Notes: a model not told the origin generated them from the sequence alone. DNA of 7,217 bases from Patescibacteria group bacterium (GCA_018053685.1 JAGPKW010000040.1:1-7217); one strand, 5' to 3'; positions 1 to 6,111 are shown, counted from the first letter of the stretch. Program-made: numbers and translations.

Positions 1-105
1 CATACCAGCTTTAACCTTTGGGAGCACAAATTCTAATATAGAAGCCAATATTCTTGACGCTTCTCTTATTCTTTCTATTTGTTCTTTTGTTTTTACTTCT
101 GCCAT
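1..105 (-). CDS. map: Methionine aminopeptidase type I, N-terminal fragment (runs off window)
   Basis: Only the first 35 codons are in the window; the gene continues past position 1. The translation begins MAEVKTKEQIERIREASRIL and continues to VLPKVKAGM. This matches the N-terminus of type I methionine aminopeptidases, where a KTxEEIExMRxAGRI helix is followed by a (V)KPG(V/M) segment. The family removes the initiator methionine from nascent proteins in the cytoplasm with a dinuclear metal centre; the metal ligands lie downstream and cannot be seen. The ATG (105-103) shares one base with the TAA of the upstream TPR gene (TAATG), so translational coupling is likely. No Shine-Dalgarno sequence precedes it. 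The gene usually sits directly after adk in the spc operon; here four genes lie between them. Identity is inferred from a short stretch, but the pattern and context agree. Confidence 0.8.
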   Translation of the reverse strand, partial: MAEVKTKEQIERIREASRILASILEFVLPKVKAGM

Positions 106-917
106 TATTTAAATATATTATCTATCTTTTCATGAAATTCTTCAATTTTTTCATTCTCTGGATTAATTTCTTCTAATTTATTTAACATCTTTTCAGCAAT
201 AAATTTATTTTTTAAGTTTATATTACATTCAATTAATAGATCTAATAATTTAGGATTATTTTCATCGTAAATAATTAAATCATTTAATATTTCTAAGCTT
301 TTTTTATAATTTTCATCGTTAAAATAATATTCTGCTATTTTTGTTTTGTATTTTATTATTTTTTGCATCTTCTCTTGGTCTATATTTTTCTTTTTATTTC
401 TTTTTAATATTGTGATTATGTATTCATATGTTTCTATAACCTTTTGTGTATCATTTTTTTCAGAATATATATAAGCTAGCTTATCTAATATATCTATATT
501 ATCTTTCTCTTTTTTTAATAAAGCAAAACAGATATTTTCTGCATTAGTTAAATCATTATTTTTTATATTATTATTAGCTTCTTCTAATAGTTTTTGTATA
601 TTTTCTTTATTATTTTTTTTATTTCTAGAGAACTTATTTATTTGTTCTAGAATCTCATTTTGTTTTATCTTATTCTCTATATCTTCTATCTTTGTATTTA
701 AAAAAGACCCATTTTTTTTGTTATTTTTTCTAAATAAACCATTCATTTTTCTATCTAGTCTTGATTCTATTAATTCTTTTTTTTGTTTATCTTCAATTTC
801 TTTTGTTATTAAGTCTGTATTTATAGATTTAATTTGAGGAAATCTTTTTATTATTAAAATAGTAATAATAATAAAAGATACTATAAATATTAGTAAAAAT
901 ATTATACTTATAATCAT
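105..917 (-). CDS. Membrane-anchored tetratricopeptide-repeat protein, function unknown
   Basis: The protein has 270 residues. Residues 2-23 form one strongly hydrophobic segment followed by KR, which suggests an N-terminal membrane anchor with the bulk in the cytoplasm. Residues 35-105 are charged, rich in Lys, Asn and Glu, and probably helical linker. From about residue 108 there are helix-turn-helix repeats of TPR character: roughly 108-141, 143-176 (LAYIYSEKNDTQKVIETYEY), 192-225 (AEYYFNDENYKKSLEILNDL) and 226-256. TPR arrays are protein-binding scaffolds; no enzymatic motif is seen. The start at 917 lies one base after the stop of the upstream 136-aa gene, and the stop overlaps the map start, so it is in the middle of a tight operon. 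The partner is unknown; the similarly anchored protein encoded just upstream is the obvious candidate. The TPR and anchor calls are solid; the role is not known. Confidence 0.85.
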   Translation of the reverse strand: MIISIIFLLIFIVSFIIITILIIKRFPQIKSINTDLITKEIEDKQKKELIESRLDRKMNGLFRKNNKKNGSFLNTKIEDIENKIKQNEILEQINKFSRNKKNNKENIQKLLEEANNNIKNNDLTNAENICFALLKKEKDNIDILDKLAYIYSEKNDTQKVIETYEYIITILKRNKKKNIDQEKMQKIIKYKTKIAEYYFNDENYKKSLEILNDLIIYDENNPKLLDLLIECNINLKNKFIAEKMLNKLEEINPENEKIEEFHEKIDNIFK

Positions 918-918
918 A

Positions 919-1329
919 TTATAAAATGTTTAATTCTTTTAATGCACTTTTATATATAGATAGAGCTTTCTTTGCTGATGATTTATATAATATATAATCA
1001 GAATCATGACTTACATTATTCCTAATACTATGTGCTTCCCATACTGATTTTAACTTTGGATATTTATATATAAGGAATCTTAATCTTTCTGCCATTGTTG
1101 ATCCTGGTGTCCCCATCTGTTTAAAGACACTATCAAGTAATTTATCAGCTTCTATAATAGCTATTTTATAATACATTTCTTCATCAAATTTAGCAAGTTT
1201 CTCTATTTCTCCCCATTTATTTTTAATAGCACTTTTATTAACTTTATCATTTTTATCTTTCTTCTTAACTTTGGTAATATATATAAAAGCAAATAATAAT
1301 AAAATAATAATTAATATAATAATTTTCAT
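919..1329 (-). CDS. Membrane-anchored small protein with a HEPN-like RNxxxH motif
   Basis: The protein has 136 residues. Residues 2-19 are a hydrophobic anchor, followed by a lysine-rich stretch (20-38). The soluble part begins at about W39 and is all-helical in character, with the segments AIIEADKLLDSVF (57-69), MAERLRFL (79-86), VWEAHSIRNNVSHD (97-109) and a final helix at about 117-134. R103, N104 and H108 make an exact RNxxxH motif, the signature of HEPN domains, many of which are RNases in toxin and defence systems. I recall related membrane-anchored proteins as conserved hypotheticals in CPR genomes, so a housekeeping role is at least as likely as defence. The start at 1329 directly abuts the ligA stop (TAAATG). 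No antitoxin-like partner adjoins it; the next gene is a TPR protein. The HEPN assignment is inference from one motif and helix pattern. Confidence 0.75.
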   Translation of the reverse strand: MKIIILIIILLLFAFIYITKVKKKDKNDKVNKSAIKNKWGEIEKLAKFDEEMYYKIAIIEADKLLDSVFKQMGTPGSTMAERLRFLIYKYPKLKSVWEAHSIRNNVSHDSDYILYKSSAKKALSIYKSALKELNIL

Positions 1330-3420
1330 TTATATACTTATCATTTTTTTAAATTTTTCTTCGTCTATAATTTTTATATTAAGCTCTTTAGCTTTTTCTA
1401 ATTTACTACCTGGATTTTCGCCGACAACAAGATAATCAGTTTTTTTACTAATGCTCTCACTTACATTTCCGCCCATTTGTTTTATAATATTTTTTACATC
1501 TTCTCTTTCAAAAGATTTTAATGTTCCAGTAAATACAAATGTTTTCCCCGTTATATTTTGATTTGTATTGATTTCATCAAAATATATATTCAAGCCTACT
1601 TCTTTTAATTTATTTAATAATTTTATATTGTATTTATTTCTAAAATATTCTTGTATTGATGTCGCTATTTTTTCTCCAACATTTTCCATATTTTCTAGTT
1701 CTTCTATAAAAGCATTTGAAAAATAATTAATCATAAAATCTATAATATTGTTAAATTCATCTTGTTTTTTATATTCATTTTGTATATATTTTGCAATAAT
1801 AAAAGATGTCTCTATGCCAACATTTGGTATACCTAAAGAGTTTATGAATCTAGATAAAGGTATATTTTTTGATTTATTTATTGCACTAATTATATTCTCA
1901 GCTTTTTTTTCTGCGAATTTTTCTAATGGTTCTAAATCACCTTTTGTTAATTTAAATAGATCACTCTCATCTTCTATTAGCCCATTTTCCAATAATTGAT
2001 TAATTATGGCAGGACCAATACCGTCAATATTAAAACATTGTTTGCTAACAAAATATTCTATTCTTCTAAAAATCCTAGAAAAACAATTTTTATTTGTACA
2101 ATAATATGCAACATTTTCTTCTAATTTTTCTACAGGAGAACCACATATATGGCAATTTTTTGGCATCTCAAATTTTGGCAATTCTTTTGTTCTTAATTCT
2201 GTCATAACTCTTACAACATCCGGTATTACATCACCAGCCTTCTGTATTATAATAGTATCTCCTATTCTTATATCTAACCTTTCTATTTCATCTTGATTAT
2301 GCAGAGTTGCTCTACTAACAGTTGAGCCCGCTATTTTTACTGGATCAAATATTGCAACTGGTGTTAATACTCCAGTTCTACCAACTTGTACTATGATATC
2401 TTTTACTGTTGTTACGGCTTCTTCTGCTGGAAATTTATATGCTATCATCCATCTATCAGCTTTTCCAATATGACCTAATTTCCTTTCATCTTGTACATCA
2501 TTTACAACAATTACTACCCCATCTGTTCCATATTCTAGTTCTTTTCTTTTTGTTTCCCACTTAGCTAAATATTTTTCAACATCATAAATAGAATTAGCTT
2601 CTTCATTATGCTTATTAACTTTAAATCCTAAAGCCTTTAATATATCATGGACTTCTTTATGAGTTTTTTGACCCATATCAGTAATCATTTCGAATGCAAA
2701 ATAAGTAAGTTTTCTTGATCTTGTTATACTAGGGTCTAGTTGTCTTATTGATCCAGCCGCTAGATTTCTTGGGTTTGCATATATAGACTCTCCGTTTTTT
2801 TGTCTCTCATTATTAATTCTTTCAAATTCATTTTTTGTCAATACAGCCTCTCCTCTTACTTCAAATATTCCATTAATAATCTTATCTATATCTAACTTAA
2901 GATTATTTTTTATAGAGTATTCTTTTAATTTATTTATATCTAACTTTAATGGTATACTCTCAATTGTTTTTATATTTTGTGTGACGTCTTCTCCAATATA
3001 CCCATCACCTCTTGTAGCACCAAGCTTCAATATCGTTTTCTCATAGGTTAATACAACTGTTAATCCATCAAGTTTTAACTCGCAAAAAAAATTATTTATT
3101 TTTTTATTTAGCGTTTCCTCATTTCTTTTATTCCAATCTAAAAATTGATCAAAATTAAAGATATCCTGTAAAGATAGGACAGGGGCAGTGTGCCTTACTT
3201 TTTTAAATTTATCTAAAGCAATGCCACCAACTCTTTGGGTTGGAGAATCTGGAGTTATAAACTCAGGATATTGCAGTTCTAAATCATACAACTCTTTTTT
3301 TAATGCATCTAATGCTACTTCGCTTATTTCTTGTCTATCTTCTACATGATATAAATATCTATGATAGTTTATAACTTCTTTTAGTTTTTCTATTCTTTGT
3401 TTTGCCTCTTCTTTGTCCAT
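1330..3420 (-). CDS. ligA: NAD+-dependent DNA ligase LigA
   Basis: The protein has 696 residues, a normal full length for LigA. It seals 3'-OH/5'-phosphate nicks in replication and repair using NAD+. Domains in order: Ia at about 1-70 (NMN-binding, with Y24, H25 and D38 retained, then TPDSPTQRVGG at 57-66); the adenylation domain with CELKLDGL, where K116 is the nucleotidyl acceptor; ATRGDGYIGEDVTQN (135-149); EVRGE (187-191); ANPRNLAAGSIRQLDP (215-230); DGVVIVVND (300-308); the OB fold including VQVGRTGVLTPVA (344-356); a four-Cys zinc finger (C423, C426, C441, C446); helix-hairpin-helix repeats (about 460-600, with IDGIG and LGIPNVG); and a BRCT domain (about 622-694, with GKTFVFTGTL and KTDYLVVG). 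Compared with E. coli LigA, D32 and Y35 of domain Ia are Glu34 and Leu37. The gene follows pilD by 38 bases and abuts the next gene. Confidence 0.98.
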   Translation of the reverse strand: MDKEEAKQRIEKLKEVINYHRYLYHVEDRQEISEVALDALKKELYDLELQYPEFITPDSPTQRVGGIALDKFKKVRHTAPVLSLQDIFNFDQFLDWNKRNEETLNKKINNFFCELKLDGLTVVLTYEKTILKLGATRGDGYIGEDVTQNIKTIESIPLKLDINKLKEYSIKNNLKLDIDKIINGIFEVRGEAVLTKNEFERINNERQKNGESIYANPRNLAAGSIRQLDPSITRSRKLTYFAFEMITDMGQKTHKEVHDILKALGFKVNKHNEEANSIYDVEKYLAKWETKRKELEYGTDGVVIVVNDVQDERKLGHIGKADRWMIAYKFPAEEAVTTVKDIIVQVGRTGVLTPVAIFDPVKIAGSTVSRATLHNQDEIERLDIRIGDTIIIQKAGDVIPDVVRVMTELRTKELPKFEMPKNCHICGSPVEKLEENVAYYCTNKNCFSRIFRRIEYFVSKQCFNIDGIGPAIINQLLENGLIEDESDLFKLTKGDLEPLEKFAEKKAENIISAINKSKNIPLSRFINSLGIPNVGIETSFIIAKYIQNEYKKQDEFNNIIDFMINYFSNAFIEELENMENVGEKIATSIQEYFRNKYNIKLLNKLKEVGLNIYFDEINTNQNITGKTFVFTGTLKSFEREDVKNIIKQMGGNVSESISKKTDYLVVGENPGSKLEKAKELNIKIIDEEKFKKMISI

Positions 3421-3429
3421 AATAAATAA

Positions 3430-3448
3430 ATTATATTAAATTATATCA
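3430..3448 (-). promoter_or_regulatory. Candidate internal promoter before ligA (two -10 boxes)
   Basis: The 38-base pilD-ligA gap holds an extended -10, TGATATAAT (3448-3440), and a second perfect TATAAT (3435-3430). No good -35 is seen for either. The second box ends 9 bases before the ligA ATG and would give an almost leaderless mRNA. The background is very AT-rich, so chance matches are possible. Confidence 0.4.
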
Positions 3449-3458
3449 TTTTACAAGG

Positions 3459-4229
3459 TTATTTATTAGATGTTAATATAAATAACATTATTATTGATGA
3501 TATAGATAAAAATGGGCCTAAAGGGATAATACTACTGATATCTTTTTGTTTTTTAATATATTTTTTTATTAATAAAGGTATTGAATATATTAATCCTAAA
3601 ATATATCCAAATATTATTACTAAGAAAACTTGATATATATTTCCAAAACTTACTCCAATTAAAAATCCAATTCTAATATCACCTCCCCCAACCCATCCTT
3701 CTTTTGACGCAACGAATTGTAATAAAAAAAATATTAACCCAACAATTCCACCAATTAGAAAAACTCCAATAGTTTTTGATATTATGCAATTTAATATTAG
3801 TATTAAGAATGACCCAGGTATTACTATTTCATCAATAATCTCCATATATTTTATGTCAGATAAAAATATAGATATAGAGGTGAGTATCAATATAATATTT
3901 CTTATAAACATTAAAATATTTCTTAAATTAAAAATTATACCATTTCTAAATTGTATTAAGAAGACTAACGTTATTAATATTCCAGTTATAGATTCTATGA
4001 TTATGTATTGTCTGCTTATCTTTTTTTTACAATACCTGCATTTACCATGTAAAAATAAAAAACTAAAAATAGGTATTAAATCATACCATTTTAATTGATT
4101 TCCACATTGAGAGCATTTAGATCTACCAGTTATTTTTTCGTGGTTTGCAAGACGATCTACTATAACATTTAGAAAACTTCCAATAGATATCCCAAAAAGA
4201 AATATTGTTATTATTAATATTGCATTCAT
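3459..4229 (-). CDS. pilD: Prepilin peptidase (PilD/GspO type), membrane aspartyl protease
   Basis: The protein has 256 residues and is polytopic. It should cleave the leader of type IV prepilins or competence pseudopilins at the inner membrane and, in bifunctional members, N-methylate the new N-terminus. The first helix (about 3-20) leads into GSFLNVIVDRL, typical of the family. The cytoplasmic domain carries two CxxC pairs (C39/C42 and C64/C67), the usual zinc-binding site, and includes the conserved KWYDLIP-type stretch (47-53) and the ISRQY...E segment (71-79). Two catalytic aspartates can be assigned: D125 in LSDIKYMEIID and D184 in the GGGD motif (WVGGGDIRIGF). Further membrane helices lie at about 82-94, 108-123, 136-150, 154-173, 198-220 and 236-252. 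The ATG shares one base with the adk stop (TAATG), implying coupling with adk. No prepilin gene is in the window. Confidence 0.95.
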   Translation of the reverse strand: MNAILIITIFLFGISIGSFLNVIVDRLANHEKITGRSKCSQCGNQLKWYDLIPIFSFLFLHGKCRYCKKKISRQYIIIESITGILITLVFLIQFRNGIIFNLRNILMFIRNIILILTSISIFLSDIKYMEIIDEIVIPGSFLILILNCIISKTIGVFLIGGIVGLIFFLLQFVASKEGWVGGGDIRIGFLIGVSFGNIYQVFLVIIFGYILGLIYSIPLLIKKYIKKQKDISSIIPLGPFLSISSIIMLFILTSNK

Positions 4230-4894
4230 TATATTATTTTACTACCCAACTTTTTTACCATTTTACCTTTTATATCTTCAAAGATATTTTCTATAGTATC
4301 ATCACCTCTAACTCGTATTAACACCCCTTTCTTTTCATAAAATTTAATTATAGGCTTTACTTCTTCTCTATAAATATTAAGCCTTTTTTTAATTGCTTCA
4401 GGATAATCATCTAATCTTTTTATAACTTTTCCCCCACATTTATCACAAATGCCATCTTTTTTAGGTGGGAATAATACTAGATCATAGCTCCTACCACAAT
4501 TTTCACAAACCCTTCTATTTTCTATTCTTTTTTGTGCTTCTTCATTAGATATATTTATCTCTATAGCAAAATCTATATTTGTTATACTATCTAAAAACTT
4601 TGCTTGTTTTATATCCCTTGGATATCCATCTAAAATAAAACCATTTCTACAATCCATGTCATTAATTCTATTTTGTAAAACTTTTGATGTTATATCATCA
4701 GGCACTAAGTTTCCTGTTGATATATAGCTTTGTATTTCTCTACCAAGTTTTGTTTTTTTAGCTATTTCTGATCTAAACATTTCCCCAGTTGATATTCTTA
4801 TAATATTAAAAGTTTCAGAAAGTAATTTTCCCTGAGTTCCTTTTCCAGATGCTTGTGGGCCGAGTAATACAATTTTTAAACCTTTTTTAAACAT
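4229..4894 (-). CDS. adk: Adenylate kinase with zinc-binding LID
   Basis: The protein has 221 residues, the normal long-form size. It catalyses ATP + AMP = 2 ADP in the cytoplasm. The P-loop is GPQASGKGTQ (12-21), with Gln and Ala where many bacteria have Pro-Gly. The NMP-binding segment starts at STGEMFR (35-41). GFILDGYPRD (85-94) carries the conserved Arg (R92). The LID domain (about 127-163) has four cysteines (C130, C133, C150, C153) that should bind structural zinc as in Gram-positive adenylate kinases, followed by KRLDD (159-163). The start at 4894 places the P-loop at the usual distance from the N-terminus. The gene follows the rplL terminator, so it needs its own promoter, and it overlaps pilD by one base. 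No Shine-Dalgarno sequence is visible. Confidence 0.97.
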   Translation of the reverse strand: MFKKGLKIVLLGPQASGKGTQGKLLSETFNIIRISTGEMFRSEIAKKTKLGREIQSYISTGNLVPDDITSKVLQNRINDMDCRNGFILDGYPRDIKQAKFLDSITNIDFAIEINISNEEAQKRIENRRVCENCGRSYDLVLFPPKKDGICDKCGGKVIKRLDDYPEAIKKRLNIYREEVKPIIKFYEKKGVLIRVRGDDTIENIFEDIKGKMVKKLGSKII

Positions 4895-4906
4895 AATAAA
4901 TAAGTT

Positions 4907-4924
4907 ATTATATATATTTTACCA
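4907..4924 (-). promoter_or_regulatory. Candidate adk promoter
   Basis: Between the rplL terminator and adk there is an extended -10, TGGTAAAAT (4924-4916), and a perfect TATAAT (4912-4907). No convincing -35 is found. The TATAAT lies 12 bases before the ATG, so a transcript from it would have about 5 bases of leader. A promoter is expected here because a terminator precedes adk. Which box is used is uncertain. Confidence 0.45.
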
Positions 4925-4940
4925 CGTTTAAAGGATAAAT

Positions 4941-4975
4941 AAAAAAGATGAGCTATTTTTATGCTCATCTTTTTT
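4941..4975. terminator. Intrinsic terminator after rplJ-rplL, symmetric
   Basis: A 7-bp perfect stem, GATGAGC (4947-4953) with GCTCATC (4963-4969), closes a 9-base T-rich loop. It is flanked by six A on the left and six T on the right, so read on the minus strand the hairpin is followed by TTTTTT. The structure works in both directions and begins within the rplL stop codon (4976-4974). It separates the ribosomal-protein unit from adk. Confidence 0.9.
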
Positions 4976-5354
4976 ATTTTAATGTAACAATACCACCAGC
5001 TGCTTCGATTTTCTTTTTCATATCTTCAGCATCTTCTTTCTTAACATTTTCCTTAATTACTTTAGGTGCTGCATCTACCAAGTCTTTTGACTCTTTTAAT
5101 CCAAGTCCTGTTATTTCTTTTATTACTTTTATAACAGCAATCTTAGATTCCCCAGCAGATGTTAATTCTACATCAAATGTAGATTTGGCTTCTTCAGCTT
5201 CTCCGTTTGTGGCATTACCAGCCATTACAACTGGTGCAGCAGCAGAAACTCCAAATTTTTCTTCCATTGCTTTTATTAATTCTGTTGCTTCTATTAATGT
5301 TAGTTGCTCAACTTTATCTAAAATTTCTTGAGCATTCTTTGATAATTCTGACAT
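4974..5354 (-). CDS. rplL: Large-subunit ribosomal protein bL12 (L7/L12)
   Basis: The protein has 126 residues, the expected size. The N-terminal dimerisation helices (about 1-33, LSKNAQEILDKVEQLTLIEATEL) anchor the dimer to L10. An Ala/Gly-rich hinge (about 37-55) links to the C-terminal factor-binding domain (about 57-126), which has the hallmark sequences KIAVIKVIKEITGLGLKESK (71-90), LVDAAPK (92-98) and IEAAGGIVTLK (116-126). It forms the flexible stalk that recruits and activates translational GTPases. The gene lies 21 bases after rplJ in the same transcript and ends inside the terminator. The usual neighbour rpoB does not follow. No Shine-Dalgarno sequence is seen. Confidence 0.98.
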   Translation of the reverse strand: MSELSKNAQEILDKVEQLTLIEATELIKAMEEKFGVSAAAPVVMAGNATNGEAEEAKSTFDVELTSAGESKIAVIKVIKEITGLGLKESKDLVDAAPKVIKENVKKEDAEDMKKKIEAAGGIVTLK

Positions 5355-5375
5355 ATTATTTTATTAATAAATTAA

Positions 5376-5903
5376 TTATTGACCAGTTTCACTACTTGCT
5401 TTCTGATCTTTTATTGCACTAATTGCTCTTGCAATAGAAGATGCAGGATATTGTAGTAAAAACATAAATTTAGAAATGAACTCATTTTTAGAAAGAACAT
5501 TTGAAAGATTATCAACTTCTGCTTTTGATATAATTTTACCATTATATAAGCCACCAACAACTTTAATTGTAGATTTTTTATTTTTTCTTAAATATTCTTT
5601 TACAAAAGTATATAAAGATTTTATACCAGAAATTTCGTCTCCATTACTTAATATAACAGCACATGAACCTTTATATCCTATATCGGAAAATCCTTCAATT
5701 TTATTATTTTTTAGTGCTATATTTATTAATTTTTTCTTAGCAACAAAGAATTCAGCATTACTTTCTTTTAGTTTTTTCTTTAATTCTCTAGTCTTTTTTA
5801 CATTTATTCCAGTATAATCAAAAAATACTACAGATTTGGCGTTCTTTATTTTCTCTTGTAGTTCTTTAACAATTTGTTCTTTCTTATCTCTTGAAATAGC
5901 CAT
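5376..5903 (-). CDS. rplJ: Large-subunit ribosomal protein uL10
   Basis: The protein has 175 residues when started at ATG 5903 (MAISRDKKEQIV), which matches the normal L10 N-terminus. An in-frame TTG at 5936 would add 11 residues, but it lies in the loop and first 3'-arm base of the leader terminator hairpin and is rejected as the start. Residues 1 to about 130 form the rRNA-binding domain (AKSVVFFDYTGI at 22-33, RELKKKL at 39-45, VAKKKLINIAL at 54-64, KGSCAV at 78-83). The helix at about 145-165 (KFMFLLQYPASSIARAISAI) should bind L7/L12 dimers. L10 is the stalk base and, with L7/L12 bound, is the repressor that recognises its own mRNA leader in many bacteria. The leader at 6073-5922 shows that signal here. 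The gene has no Shine-Dalgarno sequence. Confidence 0.97.
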   Translation of the reverse strand: MAISRDKKEQIVKELQEKIKNAKSVVFFDYTGINVKKTRELKKKLKESNAEFFVAKKKLINIALKNNKIEGFSDIGYKGSCAVILSNGDEISGIKSLYTFVKEYLRKNKKSTIKVVGGLYNGKIISKAEVDNLSNVLSKNEFISKFMFLLQYPASSIARAISAIKDQKASSETGQ

Positions 5904-5921
5904 TTGATTTTTATTAAATAT

Positions 5922-5948
5922 AAAAAAATCTTGCAAAACCGCAAGACT
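5922..5948 (-). terminator. rplJ leader attenuator (intrinsic terminator hairpin)
   Basis: The stem TCTTGC (5946-5941) with GCAAGA (5934-5929) has a 6-base loop GGTTTT and is followed by seven T (5928-5922). A G-U and an A-U pair can extend it. It ends 18 bases before the rplJ ATG, so in its folded form it would stop transcription before the gene. Its 5' arm and loop are also complementary to the leader 5' end (see the antiterminator entry). Confidence 0.88.
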
Positions 5949-6073
5949 GTATAATATATATAATCAAATCGACCATTTGCTATATTTTTTGAATATGTAT
6001 ATTATAACAAATATTTACCTAGATAGGTTTTATATCATTAAATAAATGTGAATACCTATTGTCTTCGGTTTTG
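5934..6073 (-). promoter_or_regulatory. Antiterminator pairing between leader 5' end and attenuator
   Basis: CAAAACCGAAGAC (6073-6061) pairs with GTCTTGCGGTTTTG (5947-5934). This gives 13 Watson-Crick pairs with a single bulged G at 5942. The pairing uses the complete 5' arm and loop of the terminator and the first base of its 3' arm, so it excludes the terminator. It also consumes the CCGAAGAC part of the L10-binding site, so it excludes L10 binding. The antiterminated state would be the default when free L10 is scarce. The pairing is seen directly in the sequence; its function is inferred. Confidence 0.75.
6017..6072 (-). ncRNA. Ribosomal protein L10 leader, L10-binding kink-turn element
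   Basis: The conserved core is present: ACCGAAGACAATAGGT (6069-6054), a 25-base variable segment, then ACCTATCTAGGT (6028-6017). The helix ATAGGT (6059-6054) with ACCTAT (6028-6023) is 6 bp. ACC (6069-6067) with GGT (6019-6017) closes it below an asymmetric internal loop (GAAGACA opposite CTA), the kink-turn. The variable segment can form a small CATT/AATG hairpin (6048-6036). The layout agrees with the known L10 leader family found upstream of rplJ-rplL. The L10-L7/L12 complex binds here to lower expression of both genes. Confidence 0.9.
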
Positions 6074-6081
6074 TTAATAAT

Positions 6082-6109
6082 ATTTTACAACAAAATATAT
6101 AAAAGTCAA
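6082..6109 (-). promoter_or_regulatory. rplJ-rplL promoter (sigma70-type)
   Basis: The -35 box TTGACT (6109-6104) and the -10 box TAAAAT (6087-6082) each match 5 of 6 consensus bases, with a 16-base spacer. Transcription should start near 6075, only a few bases before the L10 leader core. The -35 begins two bases after the stop codon of the upstream ATPase gene. Confidence 0.75.
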
Positions 6110-6111
6110 AC

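Noticed and set aside
919..1329. Toxin-antitoxin module
   Set aside because: The RNxxxH motif suggests HEPN, but there is no adjacent antitoxin or nucleotidyltransferase gene. The setting is a housekeeping operon and the protein is membrane-anchored.
1748..1999. Other plus-strand frames (1748-1999, 3784-4098, 5207-5422, 5476-5817, 6686-7051)
   Set aside because: Each lies over a strongly supported minus-strand gene and shows no recognisable domain.
4948..5331. Plus-strand open frame of 127 codons opposite rplL
   Set aside because: It lies wholly antisense to a confidently identified ribosomal gene and matches no known family. It starts inside the terminator hairpin and its Ser/Ala/Ile/Phe-rich make-up is what the reverse complement of rplL codons gives.
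5965..5979. Small hairpin CAAAT/ATTTG in the leader as the antiterminator
   Set aside because: It has only 5 AT-rich pairs and does not overlap the terminator arms. The 13-bp pairing with the leader 5' end explains antitermination far better.
6001..6006. TATAAT within the rplJ leader as a second promoter
   Set aside because: No -35-like sequence lies 16-18 bases upstream. A transcript starting here would lack the L10 element, which argues against it as a main promoter.
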